Source of the DNA: Copromyces sp. CBS 386.78
Taxonomy: Eukaryota > Ascomycota > Sordariomycetes > Sordariales > Sordariaceae
Reading direction: 5' to 3'
Length of the DNA: 64,000 nucleotides
Assembly: GCA_030685235.1 (NCBI GenBank)
Contig: MU839247.1
Coordinates: forward strand, 1 to 64,000
The position numbers and the translations under genes were made by a program. The first letter of the stretch is position 1, and every line of letters starts with the position of its first letter. Below, one piece after another: positions 11,451 to 22,131 of the stretch. Below the pieces are notes generated by a model. It saw only the letters and a program-made list of their open reading frames with translations, did not search any database and was not told where the DNA came from.

Positions 11451-12559
11451 TTTCGAAGTTGTGTGCGCGATTCGCTCAACTCATGCGAGGCTTCTGATGA
11501 TGGGAAGAAAAGAAAATTCCGAGAAAGGTTAGCATCTGCTCGGGTGACTGCAGTAATGAGTGGCTCTCTTCACATACTTGGAATTGCTTCGAGGTTGCTT
11601 TGGTGATGGAAGATGGTGTGTGGGTGTCAGAGGAAGAAAAGGATGCAGTTGGAGTGGAGGGTTGAAACCATAAAGGTAGGTACCTGCGGTAGTTGTAGGG
11701 ACCTGCGTGTTGCCGTGGGGTCTGCCGCACCAGGCGAGCCTTCCTTCCATTCACTTGTCCCGTCCTACCTCCATGTGGGTCCAGTCCACCAGTTTAGGTT
11801 CTCCCGGGCATGCAAGTACCTTAAGGAGCGTCATGAGGAAGTCGTCCCCGAGTCCCCGACCATTGTGAAAGTGTTGTATTTGTCCCAAACCAGGCGAGGA
11901 ATTCACCCTTCGACATTACTCTTCCAGAAAAGCACCCATTTTAGCCGATTACACCTGAACTCAACCCTCTTCCTCCTACAGAATACTTACCCTAATATTG
12001 CATGATGTCTTGTTGGAAGTCCGTGCCCTGGGCCGCCCATTCACTGGTTGCCCATTCACTGGCACACGCCTTCCAGGTATTTAGGCCGCCCTGGTTTCCG
12101 TTTCCTCTTCCGTTAGACAACTCCAGAATCAAGCCCTTTTCGTTGTCGCCTTTTCCAGCCTCCAACATGTCTGCAGGTAGTAGGTACTTATACCTTGGCC
12201 GGCGAGTAGGCAAATACTGTTCAAAAGATCCAATGATGACTTGATGAATGATGACTCCGACAAACCCCTCTTTTTCTTTAATCGTCAGGTCTTGAATTGC
12301 CTTTCACTCACATCTTTACTTGCTGCTGCAGGAATAGCTGATGAACGTGCTTACTTTGTTCACTTCGAGCGGGTTTGTATTTCATGTTTGGAAACAAGAA
12401 ATGTTTCGGGGCAGACATCTGGAGTCAAAGTTTTCAAGGCAAAGCAAATCCGGCACCAACAAACAAGTTCTTTCTCCTTGTCTCAAAGCAAAGTAACAAC
12501 TCCCCGAATCTTCATGGTTTAGCGTTGCCATTTGCCAGCATCCCTTCACCTAATCACAG
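11451..12559. other. Region without a supported gene
   Basis: Only short overlapping frames lacking family resemblance are seen. It separates the hypothetical ORF from the 3' end of the BTB gene. Confidence 0.4.
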
Positions 12560-13680
12560 TCAATGAAAGACACTGTTCTCAACCGAATGAGATCCCTCGT
12601 CCATCCGCACGCAGTCAAAACAGATCTTCGCCTCCCTCTTAAACTTCTTCAGCTCCTCCTTGACAGCCGCCGGTCCCAACTCCCTCTCACCCATGCATTC
12701 GCACACCTCCGCCACAGTAGCCGCCTCCCGCTCGGCCAGCGGCTCAGCCGCTCTAAGGAGCTCGCTCAGCGGGACGGTCGCAATCCAGCCGTACTCGTCG
12801 TAAACGTTGGCCCACGAGTTGTTGAGCTCGGCCCTTTCACCGCAGCCGCACCCGTCATCTTGGGCCCTCGAGCGAACGAGGTCCACGACCCGCTTGTGCA
12901 GACGAGCCGCACGCCCCACAATCAGGCCTATAAAAAAAACAAATCAAAGTGAGTTAGCTTCATGTTCAGCGAACCCAATGACAGTTGACACAAGCGGAGA
13001 GATATGATTGGACACTTACACCAAAACTTCATCGGCAGCACCCTCTGCACGACCCCATCCCTCTCACAGAACCGAAAAAGGCTTCCAGTCCCTCTGCCCT
13101 CGTGCTTGACCATCAGGTCCAAGCCCAGCTCCGCAAACCGTCTTTTCTGGCCCAAGGCCCACGCAGCAGCAACCAGCCAGACCATCTCCTGGTCCGTTCC
13201 GTTCGGCCCCCTGACCCTTTCGACAACCGCCGCGAACCAGCGGGGCCACGGGACGAACATGTTGGTTGCCAATCTGTACTTGGCAATTGCCACCGCGAGG
13301 TGGAGGAACTCTCTGGCACTGGGGCCAGCAGGCGCAGCAGGGGTAGCAGGCCGGATGAACTGGCCGGGGAAAGCGAGGGCGTGAAAAATTGCTTTCATTG
13401 CGAAAGCGTCGTCATCTGGGAGAGCGATCTCCCGGGGAAGCGGGGAGGCAGAGCCAGACCCGGGGTATGAAATGCCTTGCATTTCATTGGCATAGGGCGC
13501 CAGGAGTTCAGCAAAGACCGGCGAGGCTTCGCGCAGGCCGATGATGTCGACCGGGACTGCCTCCTCGGAGGGACCGACAAGAAAGACGAGGTCACCGCTT
13601 GGTGCATCCTCGGATGAAACCGAGCCCAGAGACTCGGCGGGAAAGTTGGGAGGCTGGGGAGGGAAGTTGGTGTTATCCAT
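12560..13680 (-). CDS. BTB/POZ domain protein, two exons
   Basis: A predicted protein of about 342 residues. Exon 1 is 13680-13020, exon 2 is 12927-12560, and the intron 12928-13019 (92 nt) runs from GTAAGT to TTATAG. The start is the ATG at 13680 (MDNTNFPPQPP), since the longer frame upstream has no ATG. The BTB region has GDLVFLVGPSEEAVPVDIIG, then LREASPVFAELL, and the family's ALPDDDAFAMKAIFHAL. The C-terminal part is helical with EELKKFKREAKICFDCV. A Cys-rich insert (DDGCGCGER) is unique to this copy. The intron splits a codon after KFW, the same place and phase as the copy at 4704-5917. Substrate or partner is unknown. Confidence 0.85.
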
Positions 13681-13717
13681 CTTGGATAATGTTGGGAGAG
13701 GAATTTGGGGTGGGGTG

Positions 13718-13724
13718 ATATATA
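13718..13724 (-). promoter_or_regulatory. TATA box of BTB gene
   Basis: TATATAT on the minus strand, about 40 bp upstream of the ATG at 13680 in a CCCC-flanked context. The spacing allows a very short 5' leader. Confidence 0.45.
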
Positions 13725-14560
13725 GAGGTTGAGGTAGGGGGTTTGGATGAAATGTGTGTGTTGATTCTTTTGTCTGTTGTGTTGGAAATTTTGATCGAAT
13801 CTTGGGAGATGTAGTCAACTTGGAATCAAGTTCTGTCGAGATTGAATGATGTGCAGGTAGTTAAAGTCAATGTTCGTAACTCGGATGGAACTGTCTTCGA
13901 CGATCGGAAAAAGAAAAGGAATCTAAGCTCAACTTCGGCTGAAGAAGAAAAGGAAGATCGAAGAGAAGGAAGGAAAGAAAGGAAGAAAAAAGGAGATTTT
14001 ATACCTGTAACCATCAAAGACTTCTTGAGCCTAGTGTCAAGATGTACAATAGCCGAGTCTATTGCCTTCTTCGTAGAAACGCAATCACTTATTTGCTTAC
14101 TTCTCACTGCATTATGAATAGAACCCTTGAAGTTAAGCAACAATAGGAAGTTCAACAGAAAACAGATATCAAGTAGCTTGCCTTAGATATGAAACACGGG
14201 CGCACTGCAAGTTTTGGAAGTAAATATCAACAATACAACCTTTGCAAGATCTACAATTTTGCACATGTCTACACATAGTTCCGTGATCAATAAGGTACCG
14301 TACTTTACCTGAATACCAGCGGGGTGATGATCTGGTCACTTGACCAAGCGCCCCTTGTGCTCTCGAAGATGTGATCATCAATGTCGGTGGTAATCTCTTC
14401 GTTTGAGTCAGGTACTGTGGTCCTTCTGCTCTAATGGAGCTAAAGTAGAGGTAGGTGAGGAGTTACTGACAAAGGTCTGAAACTATAGAGTGTGAGCTTT
14501 CTCATCTGATCTTCTCCAGCCTGGTTTCAAGAATCATCGATCTACAGTAATTCTGGACTT
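13725..14560. other. Region without a supported gene
   Basis: Contains a purine-rich stretch at about 13900-14000 (AAGAAAAGGAAGATCGAAG type). No gene is recognised. Confidence 0.4.
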
Positions 14561-14579
14561 GAGATGGAAGTCATGAGCT

Positions 14580-15364
14580 GGACTAACTGCACCTCTCTTC
14601 ATGACGTACACTCATCAGAAGTGCTCTTTTAAAGAGCTTAACTTCCCACACCGTCCCTTTTAACTTGATGCACCCTTTTTTAACTTGGTATACCGCACTT
14701 ACTCCACCCGACAGCTGAATGATAGCTGACATATAAAGCACCCCGTTTTGTATAGTAAAATCAATTCGTAAAACGTTTAAACATTCAGCTACCGGCAAAA
14801 AAAATCCGATATGTTAATATAATACAATTTAGTTTCTATACCGCTATCGCCAGCGACTACGATCACAATAGCGATAGCGACTGCAATAGCGACCGCGATA
14901 GCGACCGCGACAGCAATCGACTTAGTATATTGTAATTGATTTGGCGTACCGCTATGTTCAAAATATTGAAAATACTGAAATTTTCATATAAAAACAATTG
15001 AAAATTATATTAGCTGTCATGGGGGTACATCAAGTCAAAAAGGGTACATCAAGTCAAAAGGGACGGTGCGGGAAGTCAAGCTCCTTTTGAATATTGCAAA
15101 GATGCCCGAGATGCCCTTTACTGCGAGGGAAAGACGGCGGACAGAGAGCACCGGGTGGCGTGTAGGAATGTAAAATCGATCCAACGGATTGTCCGCGAGT
15201 GCTAGGTCCCGGTAGGGCCCTCTTCCTGCAGTAGCGGATGTGATGCTCGGGAAGCCCAATCTCGAGCTGTCTGTCGACGAGCTCCTGCTCGTCCAGATGG
15301 TCCCCAGATCCCCGAATTCTTGGTGTTGAGGAAGCCCAAGAAGTGGTGGGCATCGGGGTGACAA
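14580..15364 (-). pseudogene. Possible BTB-family relic split by a TIR element
   Basis: With the inserted element and one target duplication removed, the minus strand reads AVKGISGIFAIFKRALLMSVRHEE. This has the same A-V ... R-H spacing (22 residues) as AVW...FAK...MRH in the pseudogene at 8971-10420. A stop follows after RCS. Upstream similarity is weak (LDRFYIPTRH resembles LNCYPIFRPQ). The assignment rests on a short segment and is tentative. Confidence 0.35.
14634..15083. mobile_element. 450-bp non-autonomous TIR element, copy 2
   Basis: Same termini and orientation as the element at 9540 (GAGCTTAACTTCCCACACCG on the left, CGGTGCGGGAAGTCAAGCTC on the right). Flanked by CTTTTAAA (14626-14633) and CTTTTGAA (15084-15091), an 8-bp duplication with one G/A difference. 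The central repeat of GCGATAGCGAC units (about 14868-14915) is shorter than in copy 1. Several differences from copy 1 are CA-to-TA or TG-to-TA, as expected of RIP. Confidence 0.9.
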
Positions 15365-15399
15365 TATACGCCTGTGGGTGTGAACGGAGTCACGGTGGG

Positions 15400-17044
15400 A
15401 GCGGTCAACGGGGACAGCTACGGGGACGGTGCCTTTGAGTGTGGTACGCGTCTATTAAGAATCTGGTGCATGGAGGAAAAAGGGAGCATGCGCCAAATAC
15501 AGCTCCTTGCGCGCTCAAGTGTCAGTACCGACTACACTTGGTCGGGACTGAGCGTGCTGGTGAATGAAGTTGCTACTGGGGCCGTTGGTGCCCCTTGAGT
15601 ACCTAGATTCCCAGTTCTGTTATTGTGGGACCAAGGAAAAGCAGTTCTTTTGTAGATCAAGTCTCCTGAAATGTTTGCATTTCATGAGCCATCCATTGTC
15701 TGAAGGGTGATGGACTAGTCACCGAAGGCTCATCTCCAAAATGAGTGCCCTACGACGGGCCATCGTGGCGATACCAAAACGAGGTAAACCGATTTCTTAC
15801 TTGACTCATGAGCAAGCAAATGGCCTGAATACCTCTATGGACAATTTGTCTCCGAGATCTTAACTCAACGTGAACGTGATGAGCATCCTTGTTGATGACT
15901 TTGGGCTCAGAGTCTTGAATGAGGTAGGCAGCCGTAGGCCCGCAGTCATGTATGCCGTGTCCAGTGTCGTCTCTGTCGTCTCTGTCGTCTTGCTCGGGTC
16001 CAACCGCCCAACCAAAGCTTCTTGATGAATTTGAGCTGAACCACAAGGTCGTACTGCGATGCTAGTAGGGTGACCTGAAGAATGTTCTTGGTCGGCATTG
16101 AAACAGAGACCCGGTTGTTCCTATGATGCATCGTGCGCATTGCTGCAAGATCGTCACTGAGAACGCCTAACGCTTGTGCTTAGGTTTGTCACAAGAATGA
16201 CAGTGACACAGCCTGTCGGTGACAGTGGAATAGGAGGACCGAAGTATGTGCAAACTAACCCTCACCAATCTATCATTGAGCTGGATAATGAGGTCACCTC
16301 CGTCGCAATGTCAAATATCTCGTTGCTCGGGTCAACTTCAACCTTTGATTTTACCAGGGCAATGCTGTATGTCGGGCTGGTGTTGTTCAAACTTCGATAG
16401 GGTGGGGAATGGAAGGTTGGAAGGACAAGTGAACCATAATTTCGAGAGCCAGAAGCCAGAGGGGGGGGTTTGATTACCAAACTATCGTTCTCTGGTGTTG
16501 CCGGAAATAAACGCCTGGCTGCCACCGCAGATACAGCAGCGGCTTCCTGCATTTCTGCAAGACATACTTCAGTGTCAGAGAGGGGCGGAGAACACGAATG
16601 GCAAGAGCAAACGGGGATAGGAATTTGATAGAGAGGCAAAGAATCCGGTCAGAAGCCAAGCAATAACGACCAAATAACCAACGGAAAGAAAGATCCAGGA
16701 TGTAAGATGTCGACCCCTCTTCAATTTGCACGTCTACAACTTGCAGTGACGACCGTTTGACTCCATCAACGAAACCCGCCCCCTGTAAAATCCGTCTGTG
16801 ATACACTGCAGAATCTGATTCCAACATATGCTGTGACGAACACGCTCCAAGACGCCATGCTATAAACCCCCCGCAATGCAATCATGCACTCGCTATGCAA
16901 CAAATCCTTTCTGCATGCAATGAACCTCCATGAAACCCACTCGAGCAATGCGACCTAAGCGCCTCAGCATGCAGCGAACGTCTGTGCAAAAGCTTGCTCC
17001 CCCTTCAACGAACAGTGGCCGCTAACCCAGACCTCAGAAAAAAC
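15400..17044. other. Region without a firmly supported gene
   Basis: Open frames on the minus strand at 15750-16046, 16262-16639 and 16474-16881 look partly coding but overlap one another, lack domains and give no consistent splice model. A short GTCGTCTCT triplet repeat lies at about 15966-15990. A gene relic is possible. Confidence 0.4.
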
Positions 17045-18053
17045 TCAAATAGACTGCCAATAAGGACCACACGGCTTCCCCAACCTCATCGGCCAGCAAA
17101 ACACCCTCTCCTCCGGCTCCGTCCTTTTGATTCTCGGATACACCACATCTCTTAACTCCCTCTCCTTCTCCCTGTCGGGCGGCAACGGCAACCCCGTCTT
17201 AAGATCCCACTCCCTCGGCTCCCACCAATCTTGATACCCCTCCCACTCAACCTTAAGACTCGTCACCAGTCTCTTCTTGCCCCTCTGGTTCGGTATCCCA
17301 CCCCAGGGGCACTGCTTATCCTTGATTCCAACCGTCAAATCCGTATACCGAAACATTCTCTCGGCCGCCAGCGCCGTCTCGCGGTTTCCGCACAGCAGAA
17401 CGATGTACCGCATGCCTGGAACTACAGCCTCGATTTCGTAGGTCGCCCTACCGTCTAAGATGGGAGCTTCCACCCAGGCGCTCCAGCTGAAATACCGATG
17501 GCCCATGCGCTTGCGGAAGAAAGAACGGATGGCGTCGGGTCCCTCGATGCGCTCGAGCCAGCCCATGGCGTAGCAGAAGCCGGAGGAGATGGGGCCAATT
17601 ACGACCATGTCCCGGGATTCAGCGGTTTGGTCACCAGGGAGACGGAGATGGTGGTGGTGGTTGCGGAGTAGGAAGTCCGGGAGATCCAAGGGGGCCAGGC
17701 GAGGGTAAGGAGGACGGATCAAAGGGCTGGTTAAGCTGGCATACGGGTCGGCGGCCGCGGCGGCGAGGGCGAGGCCGATGCGTCGCGGGACGCCGATGCC
17801 GTTAGAAGCAATGAAGGCGATTGATTGGGGAGGGAATCCTGGTGGAAGGTTAGTATGCCATCTTGATTTGCTTGAGCATGGGCTGGGGAGAAGGTTGGGG
17901 ATTCTTACTCTTGCCCTTCTTGTCAAGGTCCTTCTCGCTGGCTTGGTAAGGGCACAACTGCATGTCCGTGGGCTCAGCCATGAGGGTTGCGTGCGGATCA
18001 ACCCATCCCGGCCACAGGACGTGGTTGGGAATGGGGTTATTGTACTGGTACAT
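17045..18053 (-). CDS. Uncharacterised fungal protein, two exons
   Basis: A predicted protein of 312 residues. Exon 1 is 18053-17909 and exon 2 is 17838-17045. The intron 17839-17908 (70 nt) has a GTAAGA donor, ACTAACC branch point and CACCAG acceptor, and splicing is in frame. The ATG at 18053 has a good context (GCCGCGATG) and an in-frame stop just upstream. The protein has a His run (RNHHHHLRL) at about residue 105, a GFCYAMGWLERIEGPD segment, an aromatic patch (HRYFSWSAWVE) and a Trp-rich C-terminus (WEGYQDWWEPREWDL). I see no signal peptide, membrane span or known catalytic motif and do not recognise the family. Confidence 0.7.
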
Positions 18054-19141
18054 CGCGGCGGCTTCTCAATGACGCGGAAGCTGAAGTGACGATGCCAAAA
18101 GTTGTTGAGCTTTGGTGTGAAGTTCTGTAAAATGGCTTGAAATTTCAGAGGGCGAAGTCTTGGATAGAAGCCCACCACGAGAACGGAGTTGCTGTGGTAA
18201 CATGGAGGTGTCCCAATTAGGGAGGATGAAAACGGTGGTTAAGTCTTTCCAGGACGTATATCTTTCTCATTCTGCGCACGGTGTGTCACTTCGTGAGGGA
18301 ATTTCCATCCCAGAGCGAATGAGAGGACAATGCTCGATAACAGATCCATTTTTGGCACGGATGAACCGCAGTTCACGATGCGCCAAGGAGGTTCACGATG
18401 CCCCAAGGACCAAGTCAACGAGTGTTTGACAGCTGTTGAGTGAGGACCCTGACGGGTACCTGGCTTTAGGGCTGAATGTGACTCACGTGGGCAGGGCTAT
18501 AGGGCTGGGCGATGTATCAGAGTTGGGACGAACATGTCATAATAGGGAGTGAGTGGAGAAAGCAGATAGGCAGAAACGGGGGTAGGTATCAGATTACGTA
18601 CGATCATTGAACACCGAGAAACGGAGGATACAATTCTTGGTCATATTGACGAAGGTCATGGCGTGGAAATACAAGAATACCTTAGATGACGCAACGGGAA
18701 TGAATAGACATGAGTTTGACGGACAGTGGTGATTGGAGGGACGCATCGTATTCGTGCACTCTGATCTCCCGAGCTTTTCAAGTTAGCTCATCATGTTGAG
18801 GGAACCTCCTATGCATTCGACGTGGTTTGAGGTTATAGGAGTTCTAGTCTGGATATACAACATAGGGAGGTGGATGAAAAATGCGAAATGAAGCGCCAAA
18901 ACTCGAGGCAGACACTCAACATATTGACCGCATTCTTGAGGGGCTAAACCAAGATCAGGGGTAGCATCTGGTAGTGTATACATAGAGACGGTGAAAATCA
19001 ACAAAAGAACGCCATTCAGTCGAGCATGAGGTTGTGTAATGACCGAGTGTCCACCCGGTGTTAAGACGAAACAGTGGGCGAGACGTCAAAAGGAGTGACG
19101 GTCCGTGCATAACCGAGACCAAAAAAAAGAGAAAAAATAAA
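18054..19141. other. Intergenic region
   Basis: Contains a short tandem duplication (TTCACGATGCGCCAAGGA and TTCACGATGCCCCAAGGA, about 18371-18409). No gene is seen. Confidence 0.5.
19121..19140 (-). terminator. RNA polymerase III terminator of tRNA-Gly
   Basis: On the minus strand, two T runs (six and eight T) lie directly after the tRNA 3' end, the usual Pol III stop signal. Confidence 0.75.
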
Positions 19142-19212
19142 TGCGCCAGCCGCGAATCGAACGCGGGGCCCATCGATGGCAACGATGGATTTTACCACTA
19201 AACCACTGGCGC
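19142..19212 (-). tRNA. tRNA-Gly (anticodon GCC)
   Basis: On the minus strand the 71-nt sequence folds as a cloverleaf. The acceptor stem is GCGCCAG paired with CTGGCGC plus discriminator A. The D arm contains GGTTTAGTGGTAAAA. The anticodon arm is CATCG TTGCCAT CGATG with anticodon GCC. The T arm is CCGCG TTCGATT CGCGG. It contains A- and B-box promoters, has no intron, and decodes GGC/GGT glycine codons. Confidence 0.95.
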
Positions 19213-19724
19213 TTCTAGTGTTTTGATGGAAGATTATTTCGAAGTTCCTGCTTATTAGTGCACACGAAATCTCTTGCTGCAATAACCGGAACCTTTCGTT
19301 CCCTCACGCCGCCAAACACTACAAGATTGACGATGGACACTCACAATCTGCTACTGATCAAAATCGACACATAACAAGTGACTCCTGCTGGCTTATGCCT
19401 AGTACGATGTAGTCCAAGATGACGCCCTTCGCTTTTCTGGTTATTCGTTGTGTCTTCAAGAACCTCGTATTGTGTTTTCATAAGAAGTGAGTAGTGACTC
19501 TAACGCCTGGTATCATGCATGCAGCAGGGCTATCCAATGTCGCGCCTGCCAAGTCTGAAGTTCCCCAAACCTCGTCCCCATGGAGTAAAAGATAGCTGCT
19601 GAAAAGAATAAACATCTAGTTGTCATCCAGAACTCCCCTCATTATCCTCCTCCAATTGTACGTTTTGCCCTCAACCGAACCTGCCTCCCTTGCTCCGAGT
19701 CTCTAATACTTCCACCAACCCCCA
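19213..19724. other. Intergenic region
   Basis: Between the tRNA gene and the 3' end of the membrane-protein gene. Nothing recognisable. Confidence 0.5.
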
Positions 19725-21012
19725 TCATATCATATTATCATTTCCTCCTCTCCCACCTCCCCCAGACTTCCAATAAATCGACCCAGCCGGCAGTTCCACC
19801 GGCATACTCTTCACCCAAGTATCCGCCATCTCCCTCGGGCTCCTCACAGCCGCCAACTCCTGTGGTGGTTTCCAACCTCTGTACTCGCTATGCTCCAGCT
19901 CTTGCACCGTATACGTCGGAGCGCCCATCCCTCGTTCCGAGCCGTAAATATCCGGGTACTTGATCTCATTCAACATTGAGCCAGAAGTAGCACCATTGTC
20001 ACTACCGCCGCTCACGGTTTGATCCACCATGTCCCTTTCGGCTTGCGATGAGGACGACGAAGCTAGCGCCTTCTCCTTGCGGTTTCTCCTTATTATCCAG
20101 ACGATCGCGACGATAGAGCCGCAGAGGACTGCGAGAGAGCCGACTACTCCGCCGACGATAGCGCCGATGTTGTTGGGCGAACCTCCTCCTCCTCCACCTC
20201 CGTTGTTGATGACGTTGCTGCTGCTGCTGGAACTGCTACTGCTGCTACTTCCGCCGCCATTGTTGTTGTTGTTGCCGTTTGAGTCGTCTTTTGTGCCCTC
20301 CGCCCCGGAAGCAGATGGGGCCGCGCTCGTAGTTGGAGATGATGATGAGGTGGAGGTGCCGGTTTCCGAGGCAATCTTGGATGTTGATGCCGGGGCTTCT
20401 GTCGCGGATGTGGTCGGTTGGGCGCCGATGGGGATGGGGGTGATGGCGTTCGTTGTGTAGGCCAGGTAATTATCCAGATTGGGGGCTCTGCCGCATGCGA
20501 TGTAGGCGAAGGCACCGAGGTCTCGGTTGGATAGGGTCAAGAACGCGGTTGAGCAGTAATCGTTGCCGGGATCCTTGCTGGTGTTGTGGTAATAACGGTC
20601 AGCTTGTGCCGTGGAATGGTGTGAGGGTAGCTCGAGGCTGTACATACCAAGTGAATGTGGTTAAGTCTTGGTTGGTGAAGCCACAACCTTTGGAGCAGGC
20701 ATGGTTATCCACACAACTGCCAGCCAGACCACAGTCAGATGCTGCTATGACTGTCGTTGGACAGAAGCCCCAGAGCTTCGCGCTGAGATCGATCCGGCAG
20801 TCATAGCCAGGATTCGCTGTTCGAGTCTTTGAGGAGTCACCGTTAAGGAAGACAGTGGAAAGTCTGGTAACGATGACCCCATTTTGGCGTTTCTGTTGTA
20901 TTAATGTGGTGGTCGCGTTCCTCGACCGTGCTCCCAAATGTGCCGTCACATTCAAGGCAAACGTATGCCCTATGCTCGATAGGAGCAACGTCAAAAGAAA
21001 CAAAGTAAACAT
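19725..21012 (-). CDS. Single-pass cell-surface protein with Ser/Gly/Asn-rich stalk
   Basis: A predicted type I membrane protein of 405 residues, reminiscent of fungal wall-sensor or WSC/Mid2-type surface proteins. Exon 1 is 21012-20648 and exon 2 is 20577-19725. The intron 20578-20647 (70 nt) has a GTATGT donor, GCTGACC branch point and CACCAG acceptor, and splicing creates a Cys codon. Features: signal peptide (residues 1-19), a Cys-rich ectodomain (CRIDLSAKLWGFCP, CGLAGSCVDNHACSKGCG, then CKDPGNDYCS), a Ser/Thr stalk, Asn, Ser and Gly runs (about 222-253), one membrane span (about 258-283, IGAIVGGVVGSLAVLCGSIV), RRNRKEK stop-transfer, and a cytoplasmic tail of about 120 residues. The Cys pattern is not a full canonical WSC domain. 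A role in wall sensing is inference. Confidence 0.85.
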
Positions 21013-22131
21013 TGGACTATGGGTATTATTGATGCATCAAGTAAGATAACGAAAGTAAAGAGAATATTAGCAGCGGAAGGGCAGCCTGCAGGACGAGGCA
21101 GACGCCACACTAGGAGGAGACTGGACAATATGACCGAAAGAGAGAGCAAGTGACAGAATGAAGGACCAAAAGGGAGAAAGAAGAGCAGAGAGAATCGAAA
21201 TCCCGTCAATCTGGGAGGCAGACGATAGTAAAAGTCGGCGGTTGGCCATCACAGGTGTCAACGCCAGGGCAGCCTGCCATGGTCCCATCTCAGAATCTCA
21301 GCCCAGCGTAGGGCTAACGATGGGGGATACTGCCCCGAGAAGCACCACGATGCCATTGCCACGACGCTATACCACGGTCCGCGATTCCACTTGGGCGCTT
21401 TACCGCCGTGCCTGGTCCGAAGAGAACAACATCGAAGACGGCCCTGGTTCAGATATCAGCCACCTAGCTCGGCCTGGACAAGCGTAGTCCATATCCGCCG
21501 ACACTTGTCGCGCTTCTCCACCGTTATCGTCGCTTGATGACCCGGCGATTGGCGCGTCTCCATGTTTTCCGCGAGGTTATTTCTGGCCCTTCCCAGGCTT
21601 CAGGATTCAGCACCTGCATTTGAGGCCCCTTGATGGTGTTTTGCCGAATCACGGCTGCTACCGTTTGGACGGCACCGCCAAGGGCGGTTAACGACTGGAT
21701 GTCACCGGCTACCGCGGCTGATGATCCGCTGAAGAGCCCTGTTGACGAATGGCGACACAGAGCGAGGCAACCCGACCAACAAGCGGCGAACTTTGCTGTT
21801 TTGGGTAGCGGGGCCGTTAGCCTTGATTACCTTAGGTAGGGGATCAGGGGTGCCTGACGAGCCGGACTCCTGCTGGCGATGGCGCGTTTCGATGTCGTGG
21901 CGCAATTCCACAACCTGCGCAGTGCAATCTTTCCGAGACGTCAAAGTTGTCGTTCGTTCTGTTTTTTTCTTTTTTCTTTTTCTGCGTTCTCTGGTGATGA
22001 CTTCATTGTTGGAGTTGTGCTTTTCCGCTTGATATCTTTGTTTGAGAAAGTGCGCATTTGTGCTCATAGATCGCTTGTTCCTCCACATTCATTCCTTCCC
22101 GTGTACGACCGCTAGGCTGCAGCCAAACACG
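21013..22131. other. Divergent promoter region
   Basis: Lies between the divergently transcribed membrane-protein gene and the glycosyltransferase gene. It has a pyrimidine-rich tract at 21960-21985, typical of filamentous-fungal 5' regions. Short ORFs here are not supported. Confidence 0.5.

Noticed and set aside
16262..16881. Minus-strand ORFs of 125 and 135 codons
   Set aside because: They overlap in different frames; a GTATGT...CAG between them is too short (13 nt) to be an intron. No family recognised.
19061..19282. 73-codon minus-strand ORF
   Set aside because: It overlaps the tRNA-Gly gene and has no independent support.
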